From the NCBI GenBank assembly GCA_023382265.1, contig JAMCPX010000054.1:39507-103506 (forward strand): a stretch of 64,000 nt of DNA, written 5' to 3'. Positions 37,534 to 46,233 of this stretch are shown here, one piece after another (the stretch's first letter is position 1; every line of letters starts with the position of its first letter). The position numbers and the translations under genes were made by a program. The stretch is from Deltaproteobacteria bacterium (GTDB lineage: Bacteria > JAMCPX01). The notes under the pieces are model-generated. The model was not told where the DNA came from. It ran no database searches and saw nothing but the letters and a program-made list of their open reading frames with translations.

Positions 37534-40500
37534 TTATGGACTTACACCAAAACACTTATTTCCAATTTCTGGCAGGTCACGACCTAATCCAAGTAATGAG
37601 ATAATTTGTTCTATACCTTCAGTAGGAATATATGCTGCAAGCCAAGCTTCAATTATAGGGTCGACTATCCAAAATTCAAATAAGAAGAAAACGACAGGCA
37701 TAATTAACGCAAGAACACAAGCCCTCGCAGCTGGACTTGCTTCGAGTATTAACCAACCAATAAGCGAAAGGTAAGCTGGCAACAATAATGCAGCAATAGC
37801 AAAGACAATGGGGCCTGCTGCTATTGATAAAGCTAAAAGTGCAAATCCAAGAGCAAGCATGAGGATCATCGCGCCGCCCAATCCTCCGCTGATCATATAT
37901 GCGCCGGCTCCTGTTGATGGGTCTATTATGATATACCCAACACCAGTCCAGCCATTGTAGGTTATCTGTGTTTGTGAAACAGTAACAACTTTGCCCGCAT
38001 TCACCGCATTCTGAATATCTGAAATTACATCTGAGGGAAGCTGAAGCTGTGGTAATATAGCGGAGATGTTTGATTGATTTACAGTGTATATAGGAATGCC
38101 TTCATTGTTGGCTATTTGTATCGCTTTTACTGCTGATATGCCTTTTACAGGATTGGTTGGCGTAGAAAGCAATTGTTCTGGTACTCCGTTTTCCAATGCT
38201 GAAGAATTCATTCCACTTGCAAGCATATACTGGATAATATTATTGTTGTCTCCATCCGCAGCCTGTGAAAGTTCTAAGTTCCTTTGTACATCCATCTTCA
38301 ATCCAGCCGGGCTTATACTCGTTGCTACTCCAAACATGTAACTTACATTCAGTGAAACAGAAAAGATCGCGTCTGAGGGAACTCTCGCTATTACTACATT
38401 CATTGCTTTTGCTTGCATCTGATCCATCATGTCGTATTCGGCATAATATGACATGGCTGTGGTATAAAGTAGACTCCCCAAAACATCATCCTTTGTCATT
38501 CCAGTAAAGTCTTGAGCCTGCAATTTTGATTGAATAGTGCTTAGTTCGTTTTTCAGATTGAGTACCGTTTGAGATGATACACCGCCTGCATCTATTCCTA
38601 TGCCGTAATATTCACCCGCTGTCAGGTTTGTTGTAGAGGTATCAGCATATTGGTTTGCATTAGTGAAGGTCATGGTCAGAGTCTCAGAGCCACCTAATCC
38701 TATAGAGCTACCTGTAGCCACTACCTGCCCAGCAATCATTAATTGCGGCACCATGTTAATCAGATATGCCGGCAATGATGTCGGGAGGGAACTGATGGTT
38801 ATTGAACTGCCTGTTGGTATATAAGATTCTATTACAGCCTCATCCGCACTGGTTGCAGGTGCATAGCTTAATGTGAGTCTTTTCCCTGCTATCTGTGCCA
38901 AACTTACTGTATAGTTTATATCCGTCTGTAAGGTTTGCGGATTGGTAACCTGAAATGTGATCTTGTATCTTAGGTTATCAGGAACTTCTGAAGCCTCCCA
39001 GCCTTTTGCTAATACCCTATATGGCATTGTGCCAAGCAGATATGGAAAGTTTTGCTGAATAATTTGCTTTTTGCCGATTACATCTCCTACAGTTGCATTC
39101 GGATTGGTCTGAGATATGTAGTTTGCTACCCGTGTCTGATAATTTGCTATGGTCTGGGATATATAGTTTGCATTAATGTTGGTTACATACCCTTGCTGGG
39201 TATTGATCGTAGCTGTGGAAGTAATCTGGTTTATAAAGCTTTGGGTATCAAACGGCACTGCTTGCGTGATATTCATTCCTTGTGTGTAGATATACTGCTT
39301 ATAGCTCCCATCAAGGGGTATCCATTCATTGCCGGGACCATTGCGTGCTCCCCTTGACGGAAAGTAATTTACATACGCTTCTACCCATACATGCTCAATC
39401 TTTGCCGCTACTATCTTACCGCCAGCTACTTCCCCTGTTATAGGTATGCCGCCTTGAGCCATCAGCTCTAATGCTGACTTTGCATCTGTGAACCCACCCA
39501 CCCAGTTCATTACCTGATTTATTGGTAACTGGATTGTGCCGTAGACGTAGCGGGCAGGAATGTTGGAGGCGCGGAGTAATGCGATAAGCAGGCTTGCAGT
39601 ATCCATGTCATTGCACTGCATGGTCTGGAGGCACATGTCTGCACCCTGAATTGAGCCGTAAGTTGGGACATATTCTATGTTGTTATAGACCCAGTTATAA
39701 ATCTGTACCGGGTTGTGATTTAGCTCTGCTGCCTTTGCAAGGATTGCAGGGGTGAACTGGACTTCTACTGTGGATGTAAAGTCTGCGGCCGTTGGGGGAG
39801 GGATGGTCTGGACAAGTGCGGACGATAAGAGATTGTCGGTTGTGAGGCTGGCGAGTTGAATAGGGGACTGGATTCCTGTCTCGGCATCTGCTGCGGTTTC
39901 GTTATCGTTCCCCTCACTACCCACTGAGCTACGCTGTCTGCCATAATTCATCCTTGGCTCCCGCCATACTGGTCCTGCCCCGTTAGAAGATGCGGTTGAT
40001 TGTGCTATTGCTTGATCCGGAGATTCCAATTTCGTAAAGGTCAATCTTCTAACGGGGTGAACTATCCTATGCGGTAGTTTGTTCGGGTTGAATTTAATAT
40101 GCCGTGAAGGTGGTTTTATCTTATCAAGAAATACCTTGAGCTTCCTTGTCCTTGCCGTGAACTGAGTATTTGTCTTCGCAGTATTTATTGAATCAAGATT
40201 TGCTTTGAGCACTGCAAAGTTCTTTTCGTACCTTCTTTCAAATGCTTTTTGTCTTTGCTGGATTACAGCCGGCAGACCCTTTATTCGCTGCTCGGTTTGT
40301 TTGAATTGTTGTCGTATTCTTACATCAGCTTGCTCAAGCTCGGCGCGTTCTTGTTTTAATTCCGTCTGGATTCCCGATTTCTCGGGAATGACAGAGGGGG
40401 AAGGCTGTATTCCTGCCGAAGTTGATCTCGCTGAAAGCGGGGAGGGAATGGTCGTGGAAGGCTTGCTGATTGTTTCGCGTATCCTTTCTAATGCCTTTTC

Positions 40501-40719
40501 TAATTCCTTATCAGGAAAACTGGATTCCCGATTTCTCGGAAATGACGGAGAAGGTTTACTCTCGCTGCTTGCTGCTTGATGCTCACTATTGCTTGTCGTT
40601 GCCGCATATACAACCTGATAAATCCCGAGATTTGTCCATGCAAATACGAATACCAGAAAAACAGCAGTTGACTTTAACAAAGAAGGTTTGAAAATATCCT
40701 TATGAAAACCGATCTTCAT
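37534..40719 (-). CDS. Secreted transglutaminase-like protein with type 1 hydrophobic tail (TGase-A)
   Basis: A 1,061-residue protein. Signal or anchor segment at about 14-40 (VFLVFVFAWTNLGIYQ). A low-complexity linker contains palindrome-encoded peptides (FPRNRESS, VIPEKSGIQ). A coiled coil follows at about 120-190 (QQFKQTEQRIKGL). The transglutaminase/cysteine-peptidase core has Cys369 (QCNDMDTASLLIALLRA), His443 (EHVWVEAYV) and Asp470 (PLDGSYK). A long beta-rich region ends in the conserved pre-tail GWTGVGYIIIDPSTGAGAYM and ISGG (second Gly 946). The last 115 residues are very hydrophobic (type 1 tail) with two conserved cysteines. The promoter is at 40739-40768; AGGAGG lies 4 bases before the ATG. 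The shape is that of a polymorphic effector; activity is not known. Confidence 0.85.
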   Translation of the reverse strand: MKIGFHKDIFKPSLLKSTAVFLVFVFAWTNLGIYQVVYAATTSNSEHQAASSESKPSPSFPRNRESSFPDKELEKALERIRETISKPSTTIPSPLSARSTSAGIQPSPSVIPEKSGIQTELKQERAELEQADVRIRQQFKQTEQRIKGLPAVIQQRQKAFERRYEKNFAVLKANLDSINTAKTNTQFTARTRKLKVFLDKIKPPSRHIKFNPNKLPHRIVHPVRRLTFTKLESPDQAIAQSTASSNGAGPVWREPRMNYGRQRSSVGSEGNDNETAADAETGIQSPIQLASLTTDNLLSSALVQTIPPPTAADFTSTVEVQFTPAILAKAAELNHNPVQIYNWVYNNIEYVPTYGSIQGADMCLQTMQCNDMDTASLLIALLRASNIPARYVYGTIQLPINQVMNWVGGFTDAKSALELMAQGGIPITGEVAGGKIVAAKIEHVWVEAYVNYFPSRGARNGPGNEWIPLDGSYKQYIYTQGMNITQAVPFDTQSFINQITSTATINTQQGYVTNINANYISQTIANYQTRVANYISQTNPNATVGDVIGKKQIIQQNFPYLLGTMPYRVLAKGWEASEVPDNLRYKITFQVTNPQTLQTDINYTVSLAQIAGKRLTLSYAPATSADEAVIESYIPTGSSITISSLPTSLPAYLINMVPQLMIAGQVVATGSSIGLGGSETLTMTFTNANQYADTSTTNLTAGEYYGIGIDAGGVSSQTVLNLKNELSTIQSKLQAQDFTGMTKDDVLGSLLYTTAMSYYAEYDMMDQMQAKAMNVVIARVPSDAIFSVSLNVSYMFGVATSISPAGLKMDVQRNLELSQAADGDNNNIIQYMLASGMNSSALENGVPEQLLSTPTNPVKGISAVKAIQIANNEGIPIYTVNQSNISAILPQLQLPSDVISDIQNAVNAGKVVTVSQTQITYNGWTGVGYIIIDPSTGAGAYMISGGLGGAMILMLALGFALLALSIAAGPIVFAIAALLLPAYLSLIGWLILEASPAARACVLALIMPVVFFLFEFWIVDPIIEAWLAAYIPTEGIEQIISLLGLGRDLPEIGNKCFGVSP
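40366..40546. repeat. REP-like palindromes inside TGase-A
   Basis: GGATTCCCGATTTCTCGGGAATGAC-type palindromes lie at 40368-40392 and 40522-40546, with a degenerate unit between them (about 40403-40450). They are read in frame as VIPEKSGIQ and FPRNRESS peptides in the linker before the coiled coil. Confidence 0.75.
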
Positions 40720-41584
40720 TAACCCTCCTAATACTGTTTCTATAAATGAACAATACGTTTGATGTCAATAAAATTCTTTTATAGGTCGTTGAGTATGCAT
40801 CCTCATTCCAGCTTCCGTCTGCTGACTGTGTCGAACTGAGGTAATTTGCTGCATTGCCTAAAATGGTATTGTCCGTTGTTAGTCCTACAAGAGCTATGTA
40901 CGCGAGAGCAGTCTCATATACTGTGGACGGACTTGAACCAAATCCGCCATCAGAGTTCTGGTGGGCTGTAAGATAGTTCATGGCGTTGTTCAAAGCTGTT
41001 GCAAGGGTACTTGTTCTTGCAAACTGCTCAAGCGTGTACGAAACCATCGCGGTCATATACACATTACTGTCGTCCCCGGCATAAAATCCCCAACCGCCGT
41101 CAGTGTTCTGATTGGTAACAAGATAAAGAATCGCATTGCTGATCGTGGTCTGGTTGGAGTAATTAACCGCCTTCAACGCATCGAGGGCAAGGGTGGTATC
41201 AAGGGTATCGGTTGAGAAGAATTGCCCTATTCCCCATCCATTGTCGAGGTTCTGATATGACAATAAATTACTTAAATTGCCTGTAGAGCTTAATAAGGCA
41301 ATACTTCTGGAAATACGATCAACATTATATAAGGGCTGTGACGTAATCCAATTGATGCTGTTGGTGTAATCAGTATATTTTTGTCCAAGGTCATTCAGGG
41401 TTGTTAATACTTCGTCTGTAGCATAATATTCAGCTACTATACTGCTTGACCAGCTTCCCTCTGTTAACTGAGAAGCTTGGAGATAATTAAGACCGTTGTT
41501 TATAGCCCCTTGCTGGGCATTTGCTGATACAGGTAACAAAAAGAACAAAGCAAATAATGACAAACAGCTTTTTGCTCTAATCAT
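40700..41584 (-). CDS. Secreted prenyltransferase-repeat protein, short form (PT-B)
   Basis: A 294-residue exported protein with signal peptide MIRAKSCLSLFALFFLLPVSANA. It has about five toroid repeats (QNLDNGWGIGQF, NQNTDGGWGF, HQNSDGGFGS, QSADGSWNED). The repeat part stops at DGSWNEDAYST; the last 29 residues are read from the promoter and start region of TGase-A and so are not homologous to PT-A. Residues from about 135 to 265 are nearly identical to PT-A. The start overlaps the stop of the type 5 membrane gene by 4 bases. It looks like a 3'-truncated copy that may still be secreted. Confidence 0.7.
   Translation of the reverse strand: MIRAKSCLSLFALFFLLPVSANAQQGAINNGLNYLQASQLTEGSWSSSIVAEYYATDEVLTTLNDLGQKYTDYTNSINWITSQPLYNVDRISRSIALLSSTGNLSNLLSYQNLDNGWGIGQFFSTDTLDTTLALDALKAVNYSNQTTISNAILYLVTNQNTDGGWGFYAGDDSNVYMTAMVSYTLEQFARTSTLATALNNAMNYLTAHQNSDGGFGSSPSTVYETALAYIALVGLTTDNTILGNAANYLSSTQSADGSWNEDAYSTTYKRILLTSNVLFIYRNSIRRVNEDRFS
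40739..40768 (-). promoter_or_regulatory. Promoter of TGase-A
   Basis: On the minus strand, TTGACA (40768-40763), an 18-base spacer, then TATAGA (40744-40739), about 20 bases before the ATG. The same arrangement recurs before TGase-D and, with TTTACA, before TGase-F. Confidence 0.6.
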
Positions 41585-42453
41585 GCCTGTCCTTCCTTTG
41601 GTGCTAAGTAAAAGAAATTTCCTTTCTTATCCCATCTCACATCCCAATTATCCCAGCTCCCTACAGTATATTTCTTTCTGAGTTCATTGTTCATTGCTTG
41701 GAATATCTCGAAGCCTTTGATGATTTTTTGTCTGAATCTCTCGCCTTCCCATGAGCCACCAATAATGGTCATTCTTAAACAATCTTTATTAAAGATTAAC
41801 CGTGCATAAAAATACTTGACATCGCTTAGCAAAGTTCTGATGGCTTTATCTATCTCTGGGCAATCGGTTGTTGGAACATCCCTTTCATCATCCTCTATCT
41901 TTATTTTGACATCAACATTAAATGGCCCCTTGATTAAAGAAAAAAGCTCTATTCGGCTTTCTTCATCCATGTATTTGCCAGTATAATCTATTCTTCTGGA
42001 ATCTTTTACTTTTGATTTATTGTTAGATTGATCTGCCCTATCTACTACGATTTGATGGGAAGGAGAATAAGCTAAATGTGGCATATCTATTCTTGCAACA
42101 ATATAAATTCCATCAATAAATCCTTCGCTATATCTATGAGCATCATTCCAACTCCAAAATGAGCGATAAAACGGTCTCTTAATATTTTTAAAATTAAAGG
42201 ATTTTATAAATTCAACAAAATCCTTTTTTGTAAATGTAGCTTTTCTCCAAATGGTTAGAGCTATAACAAACAACAAAAATATTTCTATAAAAAGTATAGT
42301 ATTATCATTCCAGATTGGATGTTTTTTTATTAAGATTTCCACTGGCATGATAATAAACATACCTATTACTAGAATACTAAGGATGAAAAGCTCATACCAT
42401 AAAAGAATAAGATATATCCTTCTTAAACTATACTTTTTAGGATACATAAACAT
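41581..42453 (-). CDS. Membrane protein, type 5 partner (unit B)
   Basis: A 290-residue protein with two N-terminal hydrophobic segments (about 10-35 and 50-70), then a soluble domain. The C-terminal 55 residues (ERFRQKIIKGFEIFQAM to YLAPKEGQA) are almost identical to the protein at 61656-62528, whereas the N-terminal parts have diverged. It follows TGase-B with a 17-base overlap and is proposed as the partner of the type 5 tail. A start two codons later (MYPKKYS) is possible. No known family was recognised. Confidence 0.65.
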   Translation of the reverse strand: MFMYPKKYSLRRIYLILLWYELFILSILVIGMFIIMPVEILIKKHPIWNDNTILFIEIFLLFVIALTIWRKATFTKKDFVEFIKSFNFKNIKRPFYRSFWSWNDAHRYSEGFIDGIYIVARIDMPHLAYSPSHQIVVDRADQSNNKSKVKDSRRIDYTGKYMDEESRIELFSLIKGPFNVDVKIKIEDDERDVPTTDCPEIDKAIRTLLSDVKYFYARLIFNKDCLRMTIIGGSWEGERFRQKIIKGFEIFQAMNNELRKKYTVGSWDNWDVRWDKKGNFFYLAPKEGQA

Positions 42454-43039
42454 ACCTTGGATGGAATTTATTCACACAATATTTTTTAATTAGCTCCAAT
42501 AAAGCAAGACCAGCCTCTTTAAGAATGAAATTTTCAAGTAATACTGTGAGTGTTGCAATTACTATAGTTACAACAATAGTTATCAAAAACCCTCCTCCTA
42601 AAAATGCAACAATCGAGCCAATAACCAGACTTGATAGTATACTAAACAAAAGATCGACTATGCCAGCTTCAAACCCCTTTAAAGGGCTACCAGTTTTATA
42701 GTATACATTTAACAACATAAAAAGCGCAGATAAACCTATCAAAAGTCCATTAGTCCACTTATATAAATTGGTCACAGTCTTACTGGATATCTTTAAAGCC
42801 TGAATAAATGCGTCTAACACCCCCATTGCCGAACCATCAAATGTACCTTTAAGTAAATCAACCAAAGGATCACTCTTCTGTGTATTCCCGCTTCCACTTA
42901 ATCCACCTGATATTTCAAAGGCACTGGCTCCTGTTGATGGGTCTATTATGATATACCCAACACCAGTCCAGCCATTGTAGGTTATCTGAGTCTTTGAAAC
43001 TGTTACCGTATAAAAACCGATACGAGAGACGAGATTCAT
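42437..43039 (-). CDS. Minimal TGase-family gene: leader, pre-tail and type 5 tail (TGase-B)
   Basis: A 200-residue product. GGAGGG precedes the ATG at 43039, in the same 5' context as the full TGase genes. After about 10 residues (MNLVSRIGFY) it jumps directly to TVSKTQITYNGWTGVG and the pre-tail, then a different hydrophobic tail (type 5) with a single Cys near the end (KKYCVNK). The signal peptide, coiled coil and transglutaminase core are absent, so export by the usual route is unlikely. It is either a deletion derivative or a donor cassette. The downstream membrane gene starts inside it. Confidence 0.6.
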   Translation of the reverse strand: MNLVSRIGFYTVTVSKTQITYNGWTGVGYIIIDPSTGASAFEISGGLSGSGNTQKSDPLVDLLKGTFDGSAMGVLDAFIQALKISSKTVTNLYKWTNGLLIGLSALFMLLNVYYKTGSPLKGFEAGIVDLLFSILSSLVIGSIVAFLGGGFLITIVVTIVIATLTVLLENFILKEAGLALLELIKKYCVNKFHPRYVYVS

Positions 43040-43060
43040 TAACCCTCCGTATTTTTGCAT

Positions 43061-43089
43061 TAATTAACGAACGGCATGTGTAAAGTCAA
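43061..43089 (-). promoter_or_regulatory. Promoter of TGase-B
   Basis: Minus strand: TTGACT (43089-43084), 17 bases, TAATTA (43066-43061). The -35 TTGACT, the 17-base spacing and TAATTA recur before TGase-H. Confidence 0.45.
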
Positions 43090-43140
43090 GAAAACCGTTT
43101 TAAGGGCTGTTGAGTACGCATCCTCATTCCATGAGCCGTC

Positions 43141-43635
43141 CTAGCTCCAGTTGTTAATAAGATACAAAATCGCATTGCTGATCGTAGTCTGGTTGGAGTA
43201 ATTGACGGATTTTAAGGCAGAGAGGGCAAGGGCAGTGTCGAGATTGTTAATCCCATAGCCTTCATACCCTCCCCATACTCCACTTGCCGGGTCTATATAC
43301 GATACAAGCAGACCTTCATCACTGCCGCCTGATAAATGCGTAGACATACGCTCGGAAAGATAATCCGTTGTACTGATAGATTGGCTCTGCAGCCAAGAAA
43401 TAGCATTACTATAGAGAGTTGTATTCGTCTGACTCAATGCCTGCAATGTGTCTATCACTGCTACTGTCGTGCGGGTAATATCGGTTGTGGAGGTAATATT
43501 GCCGAGAGAGCCATCAAGGTTCCGGGCAGAATTTAGATAATTAAGCCCCTGGGTAATATTATCACTCCAAGCAAAAGCCGATAGAGAGAATGATAGTGAA
43601 AATACACATGCAAAAAATATTATACGCTTATACAT
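43141..43635 (-). CDS. Prenyltransferase-repeat protein with premature stop (PT-D)
   Basis: A 164-residue exported protein with signal peptide MYKRIIFFACVFSLSFSLSAFA and repeats shared with PT-A (NITSTTDITRTTVAV, YEGYGINNLDTALALSALK). The frame ends in NNWS followed by TAG at 43143-43141. Read past the stop, it continues DGSWNEDAYST like all other short PT genes, so a TCG to TAG nonsense change is likely. It has GAGGAT before the ATG. It is last in unit D. Confidence 0.6.
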   Translation of the reverse strand: MYKRIIFFACVFSLSFSLSAFAWSDNITQGLNYLNSARNLDGSLGNITSTTDITRTTVAVIDTLQALSQTNTTLYSNAISWLQSQSISTTDYLSERMSTHLSGGSDEGLLVSYIDPASGVWGGYEGYGINNLDTALALSALKSVNYSNQTTISNAILYLINNWS

Positions 43636-43656
43636 AAAATCCTCATTTCTATTCTT

Positions 43657-43866
43657 TTACGTCTTTGTAAGGGTTGAGAATATTCGTCGCACACCCAAAA
43701 CAATTGCTCCTATACCAAGTACCAATAAAAACAATATCATCGAAAATGCTATGAGAGCATTATCGGCCTTTGCGTGTAAACATACGTACAGTAATAGCAG
43801 AAACAACCCTGTCATTATGAGAAACAACCCCAATATTATATCTATTATCTTATTGATTACTTTCAT
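43657..43866 (-). CDS. Small two-TM protein
   Basis: A 69-residue protein with two hydrophobic segments (IIDIILGLFLIMTGLFLLLL and SMILFLLVLGIGAIVL). It overlaps the end of the type 2 membrane gene and is followed by PT-D. No homologue is seen elsewhere in the window. The start at 43866 has AGAGG about 11 bases upstream. Its role is unknown; it may be an extra partner of the cassette. Confidence 0.5.
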   Translation of the reverse strand: MKVINKIIDIILGLFLIMTGLFLLLLYVCLHAKADNALIAFSMILFLLVLGIGAIVLGVRRIFSTLTKT

Positions 43867-44365
43867 TGTGAATATCACCTCTATGTTTGTATTGGGCTTT
43901 AATTTCTATTAGCAACAATACCACCCATATACCAAGTATTATCCAATATGCTGTAAACACTCTATAGACTGCGAGTATAGTCAAAAACACCCACAATCCC
44001 ATATAATTTAATATTTTTTTGCTTAAAACTTTATTTTCAGAAATACTTTTTAAAATGTAATTAGCTTGTTGCCAATTCTGAATCATTCTCACTATCAAAA
44101 CAGCTAAAAATATTGCGGCAATTACTAATCTCAGTTCATCTCTCGCTCCAAGTACTGCTATGTCGAGGAGCGCAACATTTAAATAAACAACAAGCAATAA
44201 TATGCTTACGAAAATTCTCGTTAAGATTTTATCTATCTGTATACCTTTTAGTTTGCCTTTTAAATTGTTAGCCAATATTTTCATAGAAGACAGGTACACT
44301 ATAAATGTTACTTGGGGTAATAGAGTTTTATAATACGTTTCTAATGATATGAATGGTTGAGACAT
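43850..44365 (-). CDS. Multi-TM protein, type 2 partner (orphan, unit D)
   Basis: A 171-residue protein with about five hydrophobic segments, paralogous to 54224-54736: both share KILNY.GLW and IL..WV.LLIE.KAQ.KH. That paralogue follows TGase-H, which has the type 2 tail. Here the upstream gene keeps only the last residues of a type 2 tail, so this looks like a retained partner whose effector was lost. Confidence 0.65.
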   Translation of the reverse strand: MSQPFISLETYYKTLLPQVTFIVYLSSMKILANNLKGKLKGIQIDKILTRIFVSILLLVVYLNVALLDIAVLGARDELRLVIAAIFLAVLIVRMIQNWQQANYILKSISENKVLSKKILNYMGLWVFLTILAVYRVFTAYWIILGIWVVLLLIEIKAQYKHRGDIHNESNQ

Positions 44366-44392
44366 TGTTAATTGTATTCCCTATCCAATACA

Positions 44393-44596
44393 CTATTTCT
44401 TTCGTAGACATTCATCTGTAACCTCTTTACCTGAATGAATAGCGGATAGTATAGTAATGAAAAAAGATGATAGATCATCAGACAGAGGATTTGTTTTATT
44501 TACCTTTGAAATAATCATGACCTTTTCTATATCGTATACATTATCAAGTGAAGCATTTGTATTGCCAAAATATTTATATATTTTTTTTATCCACAT
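44393..44596 (-). CDS. Chimeric remnant: accessory-protein start joined to a type 2 tail end
   Basis: A 67-residue frame. GGAG lies 7 bases before the ATG at 44596. Residues 1-35 (WIKKIYKYFGNTNASLD, VMIISKVNK) match the start of the accessory membrane protein at 53462-54190 (FKFIGNTNAPVDSV, ALIISKIDK). Residues about 45-67 (ILSAIHSGKEVTDECLRKK) match the end of the TGase-H tail (IMEAVSAGKDFTEACIQKS). It therefore joins two genes that are separate in unit H, and the type 2 membrane partner follows. It is probably a recombination scar and not a functional protein. Confidence 0.5.
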   Translation of the reverse strand: MWIKKIYKYFGNTNASLDNVYDIEKVMIISKVNKTNPLSDDLSSFFITILSAIHSGKEVTDECLRKK

Positions 44597-44664
44597 ACCG
44601 ATTCTCCGGAAATTTCTTAAATTTCCTCTTAAAATATTTGTTTTTAACAATATACCGTTCATGT

Positions 44665-45165
44665 TTAACTTTTAGGTTTGTCATTGGGGGGATGATTTTG
44701 TTCTTGTTCAGTTATATCTAACTTGCTGGATGGGTTCTTTTTCGTTTGTTCTCTTACAACATTTATAATAACCCATGTAAGAACTATGAATACCAATATC
44801 CACCACACCAAATATAATTGGAGGTAAGCAAGTGAAACACCTATACCCCACAAACCCATGATAATTGTGATGCGTTTAATAATAACCCTATCTTTTTGAG
44901 AAAATACTTTTAGGGGTATTTTATTCTTAAATATTGTTTGAATTATAACAATCACAATATAAAAAAGTGATGTTAGAAAACCTATTAAAGCAAGCAGCAG
45001 AGTGTTACGGACTAAAAATATTACAATCCACACCATACCAATAGTGACTGTAACTATACTCCATAAGATGTTTTTTAATCTCTTGTTTTCATATTTTTTG
45101 AGAGTATCAGCGCATGCCCATATGGCAAACAAAATCGTGAATATTATTAAATCTTTCCAATCCAT
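44665..45165 (-). CDS. Multi-TM protein, type 3 partner (unit D)
   Basis: A 166-residue protein with about five hydrophobic segments and a polar C-terminal tail rich in K, N, P and Q. It starts 9 bp after TGase-D, which carries the type 3 tail; neither has a close paralogue in the window. It is proposed as the cognate partner. No known family was recognised. Confidence 0.6.
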   Translation of the reverse strand: MDWKDLIIFTILFAIWACADTLKKYENKRLKNILWSIVTVTIGMVWIVIFLVRNTLLLALIGFLTSLFYIVIVIIQTIFKNKIPLKVFSQKDRVIIKRITIIMGLWGIGVSLAYLQLYLVWWILVFIVLTWVIINVVREQTKKNPSSKLDITEQEQNHPPNDKPKS

Positions 45166-45174
45166 AAATACCCT

Positions 45175-46233
45175 TTAAAAACACTCTTTAATTACTTCAT
45201 TTATGTCGTTATAAATCTCGAATATTATCATCTCAGTTATATTGGGCGGTAAAGTTTCATACTCGAATACTAAGTCTGCTATTGCAAGCCCAGCTTGCAT
45301 AATCTTTACAGTACATTTTCTTTGTGCCTCCGTTGATTCCCCAGCTAACCAATATATGAAGTATCCATATAGTGGCGAAAGGTATAATACAATCAGAGGG
45401 ATTAAAACGAATTCTCCTCCCAGTGCAGTGAGCGCAAGAAAAGCAAGTAACCCAATAAGAACAAATGCAAGGATCGCTCCACCCAACTCGCCGCTTATCA
45501 TATAAGCCCCTGCACCGGTTGTTGGATCAATAATGATGTACCCTACTCCAGTCCAGCCATTGTAGGTTATCTGAGTCTTTGAAACTGTTACCGCCTCGCC
45601 CGCATTCACCGCATTCTGAATATCTGAAATTACATCTGAGGGAAGCTGAAGCTGTGGTAATACAGCGGAGATGTTTGATTGATTTACAGTGTATATCGGT
45701 ATGCCTTCATTGTTGGCTATTTGTATCGCTTTTACTGCTGATATGCCTTCTACAGGATTAGTAGGCGTAGAAAATAGTTGTTCAGGCACACCGTTTTCCA
45801 GTGCTGAAGAATTCATTCCACTTGTAAGCATGTATTGAATTACCTTATTGTTATCTCCATCCGAAGCTTGCGTAAGTTCCAAGTTCCTTTGTACATCCAT
45901 CTTGAGACCAGATGGGCTTATATTCGTAGCTACACCAAACATATAGCTTACGTTCATTGAAACTGAAAAGATCGCATCTGATGGAACTCTCGCTATTACT
46001 ACATTCATTGCTTTTGCTTGCATCTGATCCATCATGTCGTATTCGGCATAATATGACATGGCTGTGGTATAAAGTAGACTCCCAAAAATATCATCCTTTG
46101 TCATGCCGGTAAAGTCTTGTGATTGTAATCTCGTTTGAATGGTACTTAGTGCGTTTTTCAGATTGAGTACCGTTTGAGCGATTGACTTTAACAAAGAAGG
46201 TTTGAAAACATCTTTATGAAAACCGATCTTCAT
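45175..46233 (-). CDS. TGase-family gene with internal deletion and type 3 tail (TGase-D)
   Basis: A 352-residue product. It keeps the first 19 residues of the family (MKIGFHKDVFKPSLLKSIA), then jumps in frame to QTVLNLKNALSTIQ, the later part of the full proteins. The signal segment, coiled coil and transglutaminase triad are gone. The rest runs to the pre-tail GWTGVGYIIIDPTTGAGAYM, ISGE and a type 3 tail (GGAILAFVLIG...NEVIKECF). Type 3 shares with types 1 and 2 the W-L...A...C pattern and a Cys near the end. It has its own promoter and GGAGG site. TGase-I has the same deletion junction. Confidence 0.65.
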   Translation of the reverse strand: MKIGFHKDVFKPSLLKSIAQTVLNLKNALSTIQTRLQSQDFTGMTKDDIFGSLLYTTAMSYYAEYDMMDQMQAKAMNVVIARVPSDAIFSVSMNVSYMFGVATNISPSGLKMDVQRNLELTQASDGDNNKVIQYMLTSGMNSSALENGVPEQLFSTPTNPVEGISAVKAIQIANNEGIPIYTVNQSNISAVLPQLQLPSDVISDIQNAVNAGEAVTVSKTQITYNGWTGVGYIIIDPTTGAGAYMISGELGGAILAFVLIGLLAFLALTALGGEFVLIPLIVLYLSPLYGYFIYWLAGESTEAQRKCTVKIMQAGLAIADLVFEYETLPPNITEMIIFEIYNDINEVIKECF

